From NCBI GenBank assembly GCA_963747255.1, contig CAVVEG010000005.1, forward strand, positions 124,001 through 188,000: a DNA stretch of 64,000 nucleotides, written 5' to 3'. Origin of the DNA: CAIYRG01 sp963747255 (GTDB taxonomy: Bacteria; Pseudomonadota; Alphaproteobacteria; Micropepsales; Micropepsaceae). The notes under the pieces are model-generated. The model searched no databases and was not told the origin of the DNA. It worked only from the letters and a program-made list of their open reading frames with translations. Position 1 is the stretch's first letter; the number at the start of each line of letters is the position of its first letter. The position numbers were made by a program, and so were the translations under genes. Shown piece by piece: positions 45,346-55,612 of the stretch.

Positions 45346-46023
45346 ATGCGCGTTCTGGTGGTCGAAGACGATCTTGAAGCGCAGCGTTACCTCGTGAAGG
45401 GCCTGAAAGAGGCCGGTCACGTCGTGGATGAAGCCGGCGATGGCGAGACGGGTCTGACGCTGGCGCTCTCCCGGCCATATGATGTGGCCGTGATTGACCG
45501 GATGCTGCCAAAAGTCGACGGCTTGCGGCTGGTCGAAACGCTCCGGCAGGAGCGCAACTCAACCCCCGTTCTCTTCCTGAGCGCGCTTTCGGATGTCGAT
45601 GATCGCATCAAGGGATTGCGCGCCGGCGGCGATGATTATCTGACCAAACCCTATGCTTTTGCCGAATTGCTGGCCCGGCTTGAAGCGTTGGTGCGCCGTC
45701 GTGATCCGGGATCGGTGAAAACCAGGGTAGCGGTCGGCGATCTGGAACTCGATCTGCTGTCGCGCACGGCGCGGCGCAACGGCTCGGCCATCGAGTTGCA
45801 GCCGCGGGAATTCCGGTTGCTTGAATATCTGATGCGGCACGCCGGACAGATTGTCACGCGCACGATGTTGCTGGAGAATGTCTGGGAATATCACTTCGAT
45901 CCCCAGACCAATGTTATTGACGTGCATATCTCGCGCTTGCGGGCCAAAATCGACAAGGGATTTGAGGCGCCGCTGCTGCATACCGTACGCGGCGCGGGTT
46001 ACATGATCCGTGCGCACGCATAA
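45346..46023 (+). CDS. OmpR-family response regulator
   Basis: A 225-residue regulator: acidic pocket VVEDDLE, phosphoacceptor Asp51 in AVIDRMLPKVDG, Lys in YLTKPY, and a winged-helix output (LQPREFRLLEYLMRHAGQIV, then VIDVHISRLRAKID). ATG45346 has AGGAG about eleven bases upstream. The sequence resembles TctD/CusR-like regulators. It forms a pair with the overlapping kinase gene and lies after degP, so envelope or metal stress is a reasonable but unproven signal. Confidence 0.88.
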   Translation: MRVLVVEDDLEAQRYLVKGLKEAGHVVDEAGDGETGLTLALSRPYDVAVIDRMLPKVDGLRLVETLRQERNSTPVLFLSALSDVDDRIKGLRAGGDDYLTKPYAFAELLARLEALVRRRDPGSVKTRVAVGDLELDLLSRTARRNGSAIELQPREFRLLEYLMRHAGQIVTRTMLLENVWEYHFDPQTNVIDVHISRLRAKIDKGFEAPLLHTVRGAGYMIRAHA

Positions 46024-47446
46024 GATTTTACGCACCCAGGCGTTTCGCATCGTCGCCATCTACCTGGCGATCTTCGCCCTCTCGGCCTTCGCGCTGGTCG
46101 GTTTCGTTTATTGGAACACAGCCCGGGTACTCGACCGCGAGACCGATGCCACGATCGAGGCCGAAGTGACGGGTCTGGTCGAACAGTATCAGCGCCTGCC
46201 ATTCTCGACTTTCACCGATGTGATCATCGGCCGTTCTGTGCGCGGCGATGAAGGGCTGTACCTGCTGGCCAACAACGACCATCGTGTAATCGCGGGAAAT
46301 CTCGACTCCTGGCCGCAGATCAGTGCGGTGGAAAACGGCCTCGTCGAATTTGCCTATGAACGGCGCATTGGATCGACCACTCAGCTCAGAATCGCGCGCG
46401 GCGAAGTGTTCATGCTGGCGCAGGGTTTTTATCTCCTTGTCGCCCGGGATATCGACGAACGGCGTCAGCTGGAATCGGTATTCCAGACGGCGCTGCTCTG
46501 GGGAACCGGCCTGATGATCCTTCTGGGCCTTGCCGGCGGTTTCCTGATCAGCCGCCGTGTTCTCACGCGACTGGATGCGATCAACCGAACCAGCGGCCAG
46601 ATCATGGGAGGCGACCTCTCGCAACGCGTGCCGGTCGGCCGGCGCGGCGACGAATTCGATGATCTCGCCCAGAATCTCAACCATATGCTCGACCGGATCG
46701 AAAGGTTGCTGCATGGGATTCGCGAAGTGTCGGACAATGTGGCCCATGATCTGCGTTCGCCATTGAACCGGCTGCGCAACCGGCTTGAACTCGCAGCCAT
46801 GCGGCAAGCGCCCGATTCGGAAACGGCCCGGGATATCGACGCCGCGGTCCAGGAGACGGATCGCCTCATAGGAACCTTCAATTCGCTCCTGCTGATTGCC
46901 GAAGCCGAGGCCGGAAGCCTCAGGGAATCCATGCACGAAGTCAGCCTGACGGATGTAATCGAAGGGGTAGGGGAACTCTATTTGCCGCTGGCGGAAGAAA
47001 AGAACCTGCGCTTTTCGGTCACCGTGCCTCCCGAGGGCGGCATCATCCGTGGCAATCGCAACCTGATTTCTCAGGCGCTCGCCAATCTCGTCGACAATGC
47101 GATCAAATACACCCCCGCTGGTGGAAGTGTTGTGGTCGAACTGGAGAACCGTGGAGAAAACAGCGTTCTCGTCGTCGCAGACAATGGTCCGGGCATTCCA
47201 CCGGCGGATCGTGACCGGGTGACGCAGCGTTTTGTGCGGCTGGAGTCGAGCCGCAATTCACCCGGCACCGGCTTGGGCCTGAGTCTCGTTTCCGCGGTCG
47301 CGCGCCTGCACGAGGCGAGGCTTGCATTTGAGGACAACCGCCCCGGACTTCGCGCGACGATCACATTCCACAGGGTTGGTGATGAATCGCGCTCAGCCAG
47401 GGTCTATCAGCCGGAATTCTTCGCTCAACCGGAACCGGTTCACTGA
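46010..47446 (+). CDS. Sensor histidine kinase with HAMP domain
   Basis: A 478-residue inner membrane kinase: helix near 13-34, periplasmic domain, second helix near 162-181, HAMP (RRVLTRLDAINRTSGQIMGG), phosphoacceptor His246 in NVAHDLRSPLNRLRNR, N box LVDNAIKYTP, and G boxes ADNGPGIP and GTGLGLSLVSAVA. GTG46010 overlaps the regulator gene by 14 bp, implying coupled translation. It phosphorylates the upstream OmpR-type regulator. Confidence 0.88.
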   Translation: MRTHKILRTQAFRIVAIYLAIFALSAFALVGFVYWNTARVLDRETDATIEAEVTGLVEQYQRLPFSTFTDVIIGRSVRGDEGLYLLANNDHRVIAGNLDSWPQISAVENGLVEFAYERRIGSTTQLRIARGEVFMLAQGFYLLVARDIDERRQLESVFQTALLWGTGLMILLGLAGGFLISRRVLTRLDAINRTSGQIMGGDLSQRVPVGRRGDEFDDLAQNLNHMLDRIERLLHGIREVSDNVAHDLRSPLNRLRNRLELAAMRQAPDSETARDIDAAVQETDRLIGTFNSLLLIAEAEAGSLRESMHEVSLTDVIEGVGELYLPLAEEKNLRFSVTVPPEGGIIRGNRNLISQALANLVDNAIKYTPAGGSVVVELENRGENSVLVVADNGPGIPPADRDRVTQRFVRLESSRNSPGTGLGLSLVSAVARLHEARLAFEDNRPGLRATITFHRVGDESRSARVYQPEFFAQPEPVH

Positions 47447-47466
47447 GACCGGGCGCGTCAGGCGCG

Positions 47467-50404
47467 GTGGACAGGGAATTTCGCTCGTCACGCTTACCGG
47501 CAATATTCGACCAGCCGCGTGCCGAACGATTGCTGGAGTCGTTGAACTCTCTCGAACCCGAACTCGCACAACGCGAACCGTTCCGGTCCATTGTCGCATC
47601 CGCCGCGGGTAACAGTCCCTATCTTGCGCGCCTGCTCCTGAAGGAATCGGCTTTTGCCCTTCAGCTGTTCACTGAGGGCGCCGAATCCCGGCTTGAACGG
47701 CTGAATGCGGACGCCATTTCCGCCGGTGAAGAGAGAAGTTTTCCGGCTGCACAGGCGCGGCTGCGCATTGCCAGGCGGCGCACCGCGCTTGCCATCGCGC
47801 TTTGCGACATTTCCGGGATTTTGAGCCTTGATGCCTGCATGCGGCATCTGACGCGTTTTGCCGATTGCTGCGTCCGGGGTGCACTCCGCTTTCAGATCGG
47901 ATCGGAGGCGCGCCGTGAAACCCGCAATCGCGACACCATCGCTGAGGAGGAGTGCGGCCTCGTCGTGCTGGCGATGGGAAAGATGGGAGCTTTCGAACTC
48001 AATTATTCGAGCGACATTGATCTTGTGACTTTTTTCGAACCCGGCCGCTTTCCCTTCGCGCGCTCGGGCGACAGCCAGATGGCCGCCGTGGAGACGGTCA
48101 AGGGAATCGTGAAGCTGCTCTCCGAATCGACGGCTGACGGATATGTATTTCGCGTCGATCTGCGCCTCCGCCCCGATGCGGGCTCGACCCGGATCGCGAT
48201 GTCCACGGAATCGGCCGAAGCCTATTACGAGGCCATGGGCCAGAACTGGGAGCGTGCAGCCTGGATCAAGGCACGCCAATGCGCAGGGGATACCGTTTCC
48301 GGCGCGGCGCTTCTGAGGCGCATGCAGCCGTTCATCTGGCGCAAGCATCTCGACTATGCTGCCATCGAGGACATCCATTCTATAAAACGTCAGATCCACA
48401 GCCATGCGGGTTACGGCCGCATTGCGGTGGCCGGGCACAATATCAAGCTCGGGCGGGGAGGAATTCGCGAAATCGAATTCTTCGTTCAGACGCAGCAGCT
48501 CATTCTCGGAGGACGCGATCCCACGCTGCGAGACCCAACCACGCTCGGCGCCCTCCATGCGCTCCGCGCGCGCGGCCATATCTCGGAAGACGCCGATAAA
48601 GAACTCACGGATGGATACTGTTTCCTGCGAATGCTTGAGCACCGGCTGCAGATGATTGAAGACCAGCAGACGCATCTGGTACCAAAATCGCCCGACGAAC
48701 TTGACCACGTGGCGCGCTTTGCCGGGTTTGATGACACCAACGCCTTCGAAGAAGCCCTTCGAACGCGACTGAGCCGGGTCCAGAGCCATTACGCGCGCCT
48801 GTTCGAAAGCGAGGCGCCACTTTCGGATCGTTCGGGCAGTCTGGTTTTTACCGGGGTAGAGGAAGATCCGGAAACTGTCGCGACGCTTTCTCGCATGGGT
48901 TTTGCCGAGCCGGCGGCGATCTCGGCTGTGATCCGCGGCTGGCACCATGGCCGCATCAGAGCCACCCGGAGCGCTCGCGCGAGGGAGCTGCTTACGCGGC
49001 TGATGCCCGCGCTCCTGAAATCGCTTTCTGAAACGCCCGAGCCCCACTCGGCGTTCATGCAGTTCGACCGATTCCTCTCCGGTCTGCCGTCAGGTGTGCA
49101 GCTTTTTTCCATGCTCATTGCCAATCGTCGTTTGCTCGATCTGCTCGCCGAGATTGCCGGTTCAGCACCGCGATTGTCCGGCTATCTCGGACGCCATCCG
49201 GGCGTTCTCGACACCTTGATCGATCCCGGATTCCTCGCGCAATTGCCATCCTCGGGGCAGCTTGAGGCGGAATTCACAAAAGCCGTTGCCACTGCCGCGA
49301 CCTATGAGAGCGCGTTGGACGCGGCGCGGCGGTTCGCCAAGGAAGAGATGTTCCGTATCGGCGCCCGGCTCATTTTTTCTTCCGGTCCGCCGGCCGACGC
49401 CGGCCCGGCCTATTCCGGCCTTGCCGAAACCGTCATCGCCGGTCTGCAAACACTCGTGGAAGACCAGATCGCTGCGATTCATGGCCACCTGCCAGGCGGG
49501 GCCCTCGCGATTGTTGCGATGGGCAAGCTCGGCGGGCGGGAGATGACCGCAACCTCCGACCTCGATCTCGTTTTCATCTACACACACGATCCGTCGGCCA
49601 CTCAGTCGAACGGCGACAGGCCACTGCCGGTCAGCAGCTATTTTGCGCGGGTGGCGCAGCGTTTTATTGCGGGCGTGACGGCGCTCACGGCCGAAGGCAG
49701 GCTGTTCGATGTCGATATGCGTTTGCGGCCATCCGGCAATCAGGGACCGGTTGCGGTCAGCTTCGACAGATTTGTGCAGTACCATCGCGAACATTCCTGG
49801 ACCTGGGAAAAAATGGCGTTGACGCGGGCGCGCGCGATCGCCGGTCCGCCGGAATTCCGCGGGCGCATCGCGCGCGCGGTTTCGGAGCTGTTGGCGCTTC
49901 CCTGCGAGGCTGCAAAATTGCTGAGCGACGCTCTTTCCATGCGACAAAAACTGGCCGCACAATTTCCCGCGCGCTCACCATGGGATCTGAAGTTCGCCCC
50001 TGGAGGATTGGTCGACATCGAATTTGCGGTACAGGTCCTGCAGCTTTGTGATGCGCCACCCGGAGTACGGGATCAGAATACGATTGCAGCCGCGAAAAAA
50101 TTGATCGCCGTCGGCCTGATTGCCCGCTCCGATGGCGACCGTCTCATTGCCGCAGCACGATTGCAGCAGGATCTCACGCAGGTGCTCCGCGTGGCCGTGG
50201 ACGGAGATTTTTACCCCGAATTCGGCAAGCGCCAGCCTGAAGGCATTGTTGGCGCGCGTTGCCGGTGTCACGGAATTCGCCCGACTGGAATCTCTGCTTC
50301 AGGAAAGCCAGGCCGCGGCCCATGCCTTGTTCAGGCGCGTGGCCGGATCACAAATTCCTCAGACCGGAAACAGCAATGCGTCCACGGGATCCAGCGAGAG
50401 ATGA
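47467..50404 (+). pseudogene. glnE: Glutamine synthetase adenylyltransferase, frameshift near 3' end
   Basis: GlnE adds and removes AMP on glutamine synthetase in response to PII. Both nucleotidyltransferase halves are present: VLAMGKMGAFELNYSSDIDL in the N-terminal half and IVAMGKLGGREMTATSDLDL in the C-terminal half. At about codon 914 the frame changes: after VAVDGDF the expected SASASLKALLARVAGVTEFA lies in another frame ending at 50404, whereas the unshifted frame runs on to 50517 as nonsense. The T5 or C4 run at 50208-50216 is the likely place. The last 60 or so residues belong to the C-terminal helical domain. GTG47467 is the start. Confidence 0.85.
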
Positions 50405-51432
50405 ACGGTGTCCCCGATGCGGAAGGCGGTGGATGCCGCAATTACGGCCGTAACCGGAGTTCCGGTTGCAGGGATCGACAGTTTGACCTGGCTGCGATCG
50501 CCCAGATAGACGGCTGAAATTACGCGAGCCTGAACCGAAACGGCGCCCGGAGAGCGATTTTGCGAAACCCCGAGTTTCTCTGGTCGAATCGCAACCGTGA
50601 TTGCCTCCCCGGGTAAAAAACTCCGCAGGTGGGGTGGTGGAACAAAGGCCTGGCCGAATCCGGCAATATCGACGACCAGCGTTTCGCCCTGTTTTTCAAC
50701 CATCCTTCCGTCCAGGAAATTCATGCTTCCGATGAAAGATGCAACCGCGCGGGAAGTTGGTGCATCATACAGGGTTCGCGGATCGGCAACCTGCAGCACG
50801 CGGCCTTTCTCCATCACCGCGATGCGGTCCGACATTGCCATGGCCTCGTCCTGATCGTGGGTCACAAACAAAAAGGTCACGCCGGTTTCGCGTTGAATTT
50901 GCCGCAATTCGATTTGCATGGATTCGCGCAACCGCTTGTCCAGCGCGCCAAGTGGCTCGTCCAGCAGCAGCAGCTTGGGACGTTTCACCAGCGCCCGCGC
51001 CAGTGCGACCCGCTGCCGCTCACCGCCGGAGAGTTCGTGCGCGCGCCTGCGCTGGTACCCCGGCAGCGAAATAAGGTTGAGTGCGTCGTTAACCCGCCGG
51101 TCGCGTTCGATCCTCGTGAGTCCTTCGCGACGCAAACCATACGCGATGTTGTCGGCGACATTGAGGTGCGGAAAAATCGCATAGGACTGAAACACCATAT
51201 TGACCGGCCGGTTTTCCGGCGGCCGCTCTGTCATATCCTCTCCGTCGATGTGGATGGTCCCCTGATCCGGCCTTGTGAAGCCGCCGATCATCCGAAGCAG
51301 GGTAGTTTTGCCGCAGCCCGACGGGCCGAGCAGCGAGAAGAATTCGCCAGCTGAGATTGAGAGATTCACCGCATCGACAACCGGCGCACCACCATAATGC
51401 CTGGAGATGTCCCTGAGACTGATGAAATCCAT
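50359..51432 (-). CDS. potA: Spermidine/putrescine ABC transporter ATPase
   Basis: A 357-residue ATPase: Walker A LGPSGCGKTTLLRMIGGF, Q-loop MVFQSYAIFPHL, signature ELSGGERQRVALARALV, Walker B LLLLDEPLGALD, H-loop VTHDQDEA, then a TOBE domain. The order with two permease genes is that of potABC. ATG51432 is chosen; the frame extends to 51522 without support. Its 3' end overlaps that of glnE by about 46 bp in a tail-to-tail arrangement. Confidence 0.85.
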   Translation of the reverse strand: MDFISLRDISRHYGGAPVVDAVNLSISAGEFFSLLGPSGCGKTTLLRMIGGFTRPDQGTIHIDGEDMTERPPENRPVNMVFQSYAIFPHLNVADNIAYGLRREGLTRIERDRRVNDALNLISLPGYQRRRAHELSGGERQRVALARALVKRPKLLLLDEPLGALDKRLRESMQIELRQIQRETGVTFLFVTHDQDEAMAMSDRIAVMEKGRVLQVADPRTLYDAPTSRAVASFIGSMNFLDGRMVEKQGETLVVDIAGFGQAFVPPPHLRSFLPGEAITVAIRPEKLGVSQNRSPGAVSVQARVISAVYLGDRSQVKLSIPATGTPVTAVIAASTAFRIGDTVHLSLDPVDALLFPV

Positions 51433-51437
51433 TTGTA

Positions 51438-52253
51438 TCAGGCCATGACCGGAGCCGGAGTATTCTGCGCTATGCCACGACGCCGGATTTGTTCCGCCAC
51501 CACGATCGTGATGGTGGAGCAAACGAGAATGGCCGAGCCCAGCGCCAGCACGTTCGGCAGCTGGTAGGGAAAGCGAAGTTCGCCCCAGATATAGACCGGT
51601 AGCGTCGTGTCCGTGCCACAGAGAAAGAATGCAATCAGGAAGTCGTCAAACGAAACCACAAAGGCGAGCAGCAGGCTCGCAATGATGCCGGGCAGCACCA
51701 GCGGAAAGGTCACCCGCCGGAACGTTCCCCAGGCATTTTCACCAAGATCGCGGGATGCCTCTTCGAGCGTTGGGTCGAATCCCTCAAATCGCGAAATCAG
51801 GATCCCGACGGCAAAGGGCAGGCAGATGACCACATGCCCAAACATGACGGTGAGCAGCGAAAGCGGAATCTGAACGCTACTCATCAGAATGAGAAGTGCG
51901 ATCCCAAGGACAATGTCGGGAATGAACAGGGGCAGGTTGCAGAATGTCATGAAGAACGACCGCCCCGGAATTCCGCGCGCCAGCACTTTGGCCGTGATGA
52001 GACCGAGCACGGTCGATCCGAGAGATGCCACAGCCGCCACAATCAGGGAGTTCGAAAGCGCAATCCGCATTTCCGTGTCTGCCGCCATCGCCGAATACCA
52101 TTTCAGCGTGAAGCCGGAGAGGGGGAAAGCGATGAAGACCGAATCGTTGAGGGAAAAGACCGGAAGCAGAAGGACCGGCGCGTAGAGCAGAACCACATAA
52201 GCAATGGCGTAAAGCCCAAGTCCGCGGTGTCTTGTTTCGATCGCGTTCATCAT
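51438..52253 (-). CDS. potC: Spermidine/putrescine ABC transporter permease
   Basis: A 271-residue permease with six helices and the EAA loop in LEEASRDLGENAWGTFRRVT. AFVVSFDDFLIAFFLCGTDT is characteristic of PotC/YdcV-type subunits of polyamine importers. The ATG at 52253 overlaps the potB stop, indicating coupled translation. It should form a heterodimer channel with the preceding permease. Confidence 0.85.
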   Translation of the reverse strand: MMNAIETRHRGLGLYAIAYVVLLYAPVLLLPVFSLNDSVFIAFPLSGFTLKWYSAMAADTEMRIALSNSLIVAAVASLGSTVLGLITAKVLARGIPGRSFFMTFCNLPLFIPDIVLGIALLILMSSVQIPLSLLTVMFGHVVICLPFAVGILISRFEGFDPTLEEASRDLGENAWGTFRRVTFPLVLPGIIASLLLAFVVSFDDFLIAFFLCGTDTTLPVYIWGELRFPYQLPNVLALGSAILVCSTITIVVAEQIRRRGIAQNTPAPVMA

Positions 52254-53161
52254 CGAATCCGCACTGCCGCAAATCTCGCCAACCCCGCGACAAGCAGGCA
52301 GGCAATGGCAACGACGCCGATGGTGATGACGGCAAGCGCCGCACCCAGCGGCCAATTGTCCACGCGTCCGAATTGGACCTGGATGAAATTGGCGATCATC
52401 AACCCATCCGGTCCTCCGACCAGCGCCGGTGTTACGTAATCCCCGGTGGCGGGTATGAATATCAGCACGAAGGCAGCAATGATCCCGGTCATCGAAAGCG
52501 GCAGCGTCACGCGAAGAAATCGCCAGAATGGAGTGTCGCCGAGATCGGCGGCCGCCTCAATCAGCGTCGGATCGAGCTTTTCCAGCGATACATAGATCGG
52601 CAGAATGGCAAACGCGGCATAGCCATGGATCAGCGTGATGACCACGGCCCACCGATTGTAAAGCAGGAATGGCAGCGGCGCGCTGACGAGGTGCAGCGCC
52701 AACAGCGCGGAATTTACGACGCCGTTAAACCCAAGGATCACTTTCCACGCGAACACCCGAAGCAGATAGCTGGTCCAGAAAGGGATCGTGACCAGCAGCA
52801 GCCAGAGGAATTTGGCCTTGGCGCGAAAAGCGATGAAATAAGCAACGGGATAGGCCAGCACGATTGCGCTTGTAGTGGCGATGGCGGAAATCGTCAGTGT
52901 GCGCAGAAAAATCAGGCCATAGGTTTTGCGCGTGAGAACGGACGCGTATTGGAGAAGCGTAAACTGCGTGTCGATGACGAACCCGCGTTGCGCCCGGAAG
53001 CTGTAAACGGCGAGCAGCGCAAGAGGCGCGGCGAGTGCCAGCACCAGAAGAGCGGTTGCAGGCGTCAGCAGCAGATACCGCCCAGGGAGCCCGGAACCGG
53101 CCGGCGACAGGCGTTTCCGTTTGCCTGCCGGCGGTTGCGCAATGGAATTTGTGAGTGCCAG
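52250..53161 (-). CDS. potB: Spermidine/putrescine ABC transporter permease, apparent CTG start
   Basis: A permease of about 303 residues with the EAA loop (LIEAAADLGDTPFWRFLRVT) and the motif IFIPATGDYVTPALVGGPDG typical of PotB. The first helix (GRYLLLTPATALLVLALAAP) begins upstream of the first ordinary start, GTG53044. Back to the preceding stop the frame contains no ATG, GTG or TTG. CTG53161 lies seven bases after GGAGGGG and gives a natural N-terminus, so I place the start there; ATC three bases earlier is the alternative. Confidence 0.75.
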   Translation of the reverse strand: MALTNSIAQPPAGKRKRLSPAGSGLPGRYLLLTPATALLVLALAAPLALLAVYSFRAQRGFVIDTQFTLLQYASVLTRKTYGLIFLRTLTISAIATTSAIVLAYPVAYFIAFRAKAKFLWLLLVTIPFWTSYLLRVFAWKVILGFNGVVNSALLALHLVSAPLPFLLYNRWAVVITLIHGYAAFAILPIYVSLEKLDPTLIEAAADLGDTPFWRFLRVTLPLSMTGIIAAFVLIFIPATGDYVTPALVGGPDGLMIANFIQVQFGRVDNWPLGAALAVITIGVVAIACLLVAGLARFAAVRIR

Positions 53162-53251
53162 GATCGTTCCCCTCCGCGCGCAATGTTATACGTTCGACCG
53201 GTCAATTCGAGAACCATTGGTGGAGTGCTCCGCGGCTGCCATAATCCCCCG

Positions 53252-54040
53252 ATGACCGGAGGCGCGGCAAAACTCGCGATCGAAATTGACGATGTCTGGA
53301 AGAGCTATCCTCCGGGTGGGAATTTCGTACTCCAGGGCGTCAGCATTGCGGTCCCATCCGGCAGCTTTGTCGCGCTGACGGGAACGTCGGGATCGGGCAA
53401 GACAACTCTGCTGAAGCTGGTTAACCGGCTGATCGAACCGACCCGTGGCCGCGTGCTCGTACAGGGCAAAAACGTCGCCTCGGCGAATCCTGAGCGTTTG
53501 CGCCGCCGCATCGGTTACGTATTTCAGGGTGTCGGACTTTTTCCGCATCTCACGGTCGCGGAAAACATCGGCATCACGCTCTCGCTGCTCAAACGGGAGC
53601 GGAGCGCGATTGCGGCACGCGTGGACGAGATGCTCGAACTGGTGCGTCTGCCGCGGGCGATCAGATCACGTTTGCCGTCCACCCTCTCGGGAGGTCAGGC
53701 GCAGCGGGTCGGGGTGGCGAGGGCACTTGCCGCAAATCCGAAAATCGTTCTGATGGACGAACCTTTCGGGGCGGTCGATCCGGTTACGCGCGATGCGCTT
53801 GCAAGCGACTATCGCGGGCTGCATGAGGCGCTCGGGCTCACCACTGTCATGGTCACGCATGACATGATGGAAGCGGTGTTGCTTGCCGACCGGATTGCCG
53901 TTCTTGAAGCGGGCAAGTTGATCGAATATGGCGCGACGGGTGATCTTCTCTCGCATGCGCAAGATCCTTCGGTTCGCCGCCTCATGCAGATGCCGCTGCG
54001 TCAGGCGGAACGCGTGAACCGGCTTGCCGGTCTTGCCTGA
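53252..54040 (+). CDS. Quaternary-amine (OpuC-type) ABC transporter ATPase
   Basis: A 262-residue ATPase: Walker A TGTSGSGKTTLLKLVNRL (the LVNRLIEPT segment is characteristic of OpuCA/ProV), VFQGVGLFPHLTVAENI, signature TLSGGQAQRVGVARALA, Walker B IVLMDEPFGAVDP, VTHDMMEA. No CBS domains follow, unlike ProV. ATG53252 has no clear ribosome binding site. It diverges from potB by 90 bp and is directly followed by its fused permease-receptor gene. It likely drives uptake of choline, betaine or a related solute. Confidence 0.82.
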   Translation: MTGGAAKLAIEIDDVWKSYPPGGNFVLQGVSIAVPSGSFVALTGTSGSGKTTLLKLVNRLIEPTRGRVLVQGKNVASANPERLRRRIGYVFQGVGLFPHLTVAENIGITLSLLKRERSAIAARVDEMLELVRLPRAIRSRLPSTLSGGQAQRVGVARALAANPKIVLMDEPFGAVDPVTRDALASDYRGLHEALGLTTVMVTHDMMEAVLLADRIAVLEAGKLIEYGATGDLLSHAQDPSVRRLMQMPLRQAERVNRLAGLA

Positions 54041-55612
54041 ATGCTTGCGCTCGACCCGCGCCTTTCCGATGCATTGGCGCACCTGCCGGATTATCTCGGA
54101 GCCCATGTGCTGCTGAGCGTAAGCGCGCTCGCCCTCGGAACTGCTGTCAGCCTGCCGCTCGCCATCGCATGTTTGCGCTCAAAGCGCCTGGCCGGCGTGA
54201 TTCTGGGCCTCGCCGCGGTCATTCAGACAATTCCGAGCCTTGCGTTACTCGCCCTGTTTTACCCACTGCTGCTGTTCGTTTCGCTTCTCACCAAATCGCT
54301 GACCGGCGCGCAGTTTTCGGCGCTCGGCTTTCTTCCCGCGCTGCTGGCGCTTTCGCTCTACAGCATGCTGCCGATACTCAGAAACACCGTCACCGGAATT
54401 CAGGGCGTCGATCCGTCGGTGCGCGAGGCCGCGGCGGGTTCGGGCATGACGCCACTGCAATCGCTCGTCCGGATTGAATTTCCGCTCGCGCTGCCGGTCA
54501 TCATGGCGGGGATCAGGACCGCGTCGGTGCTGGTCATCGGGACCGCGACGTTATCCACGCCGATCGGGCAGACCAGTCTCGGAAATTATATCTTTTCCGG
54601 ACTTCAGACCCAGAACTGGATCGACGTCACGGTAGGCTGTGTCGCCGCGGCCCTGCTTGCGCTGATTGCCGACCGGTTCCTGGCCTGGCTCGAATTGCTG
54701 GCGGGATGGCGGACATCACGCCGCCGCCTGGTTTTTGCAACAACCGGACTTGTTCTCGTGCTTTTGGCGGGCGCGCTGGCCGCGAGCTTTCGCCCGGCCT
54801 CCGGTTATGTGATCGGCGCCAAGGGTTTTCCCGAGCAATATATCCTGGCTTCCCTGATCGGGCAGCGCCTTGCGGACGCGGGTTTGCGCGCCTCGACCCG
54901 AAGTGATCTCGGGTCGGTGGTCATCTTCAAGGCGCTGCTCACCGGAGATGTCGATGTCTATGTCGATTACACCGGCACGATCTGGAGCAATTTCATGCAT
55001 CGCGGCGATTCTCCCCCCCGCGATGTCGTGCTTTCGTCCGTCAGCGCCTGGGTGCGGCAGAATTCCGGTGCGCGCGTGCTTGGGCCGCTCGGGTTCGAGA
55101 ACGCCTATGTGCTTGCGATGCGCAAAGATCGGGCGCAGGCGCTCGGCATCACTTCGGTCGCGGATCTGGCGCGGGTTTCTGCAGGTATGGCGATCGGGGG
55201 CGATTATGAAATCTTCAGCCGGCCGGAATGGCAGGCCCTGAGAAAGAGCTACGGGCTGCAATTCCGGCAACAGCGCCAGATGCAACCGATCTTCATGTAC
55301 AAGGCAGCCGGCGATGGCGATGTTGACGTTATCACCGCTTTTTCCAGCGACGGCAGAATAGCCCAATTCGGTCTGGTGACGCTGACCGATCCAAAGCACG
55401 CCATCCCGCCCTATGACGCGATCGTGTTGCTCGCGCCCAAACGGGCGAATGACACGGCTCTCATCCGATCGCTCGGGCCGCTGATCGGCCGAATCCCGGT
55501 CGCCAGGATGCGTGAAGCCAATCTTGCCGTAAGCCGCGACAATGGTCAGCTGTCGCCCGCCGAGGCGGCTGCGATGCTTTGGAGAGAAATCAGCGGCGCG
55601 CCTTCGGGATAA
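54041..55612 (+). CDS. Fused OpuC-type permease and substrate-binding protein
   Basis: A 523-residue fusion. Residues 1 to about 215 are a permease with the EAA-like loop in VREAAAGSGMTPLQSLVRIE and GTATLSTPIGQTSLGNYIFS; after another helix (about 230-250) comes a ProX/OpuAC-like receptor with YVIGAKGFPEQYILASLIGQ and DVDVYVDYTGTIW. The receptor is thus tethered outside the inner membrane, and one gene replaces OpuCB and OpuCC. The ATG abuts the ATPase stop. Its 3' end overlaps that of speE on the other strand by 23 bp. Confidence 0.85.
   Translation: MLALDPRLSDALAHLPDYLGAHVLLSVSALALGTAVSLPLAIACLRSKRLAGVILGLAAVIQTIPSLALLALFYPLLLFVSLLTKSLTGAQFSALGFLPALLALSLYSMLPILRNTVTGIQGVDPSVREAAAGSGMTPLQSLVRIEFPLALPVIMAGIRTASVLVIGTATLSTPIGQTSLGNYIFSGLQTQNWIDVTVGCVAAALLALIADRFLAWLELLAGWRTSRRRLVFATTGLVLVLLAGALAASFRPASGYVIGAKGFPEQYILASLIGQRLADAGLRASTRSDLGSVVIFKALLTGDVDVYVDYTGTIWSNFMHRGDSPPRDVVLSSVSAWVRQNSGARVLGPLGFENAYVLAMRKDRAQALGITSVADLARVSAGMAIGGDYEIFSRPEWQALRKSYGLQFRQQRQMQPIFMYKAAGDGDVDVITAFSSDGRIAQFGLVTLTDPKHAIPPYDAIVLLAPKRANDTALIRSLGPLIGRIPVARMREANLAVSRDNGQLSPAEAAAMLWREISGAPSG

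Noticed and set aside
47494..49047. 517-codon minus-strand frame opposite glnE
   Set aside because: Shadow of a conserved plus-strand enzyme; no motif seen.
52232..53251. 340-codon extension 5' of the OpuC-type ATPase
   Set aside because: The extension overlaps the potB gene on the other strand and is highly charged, low-complexity sequence; the ATPase begins at 53252.
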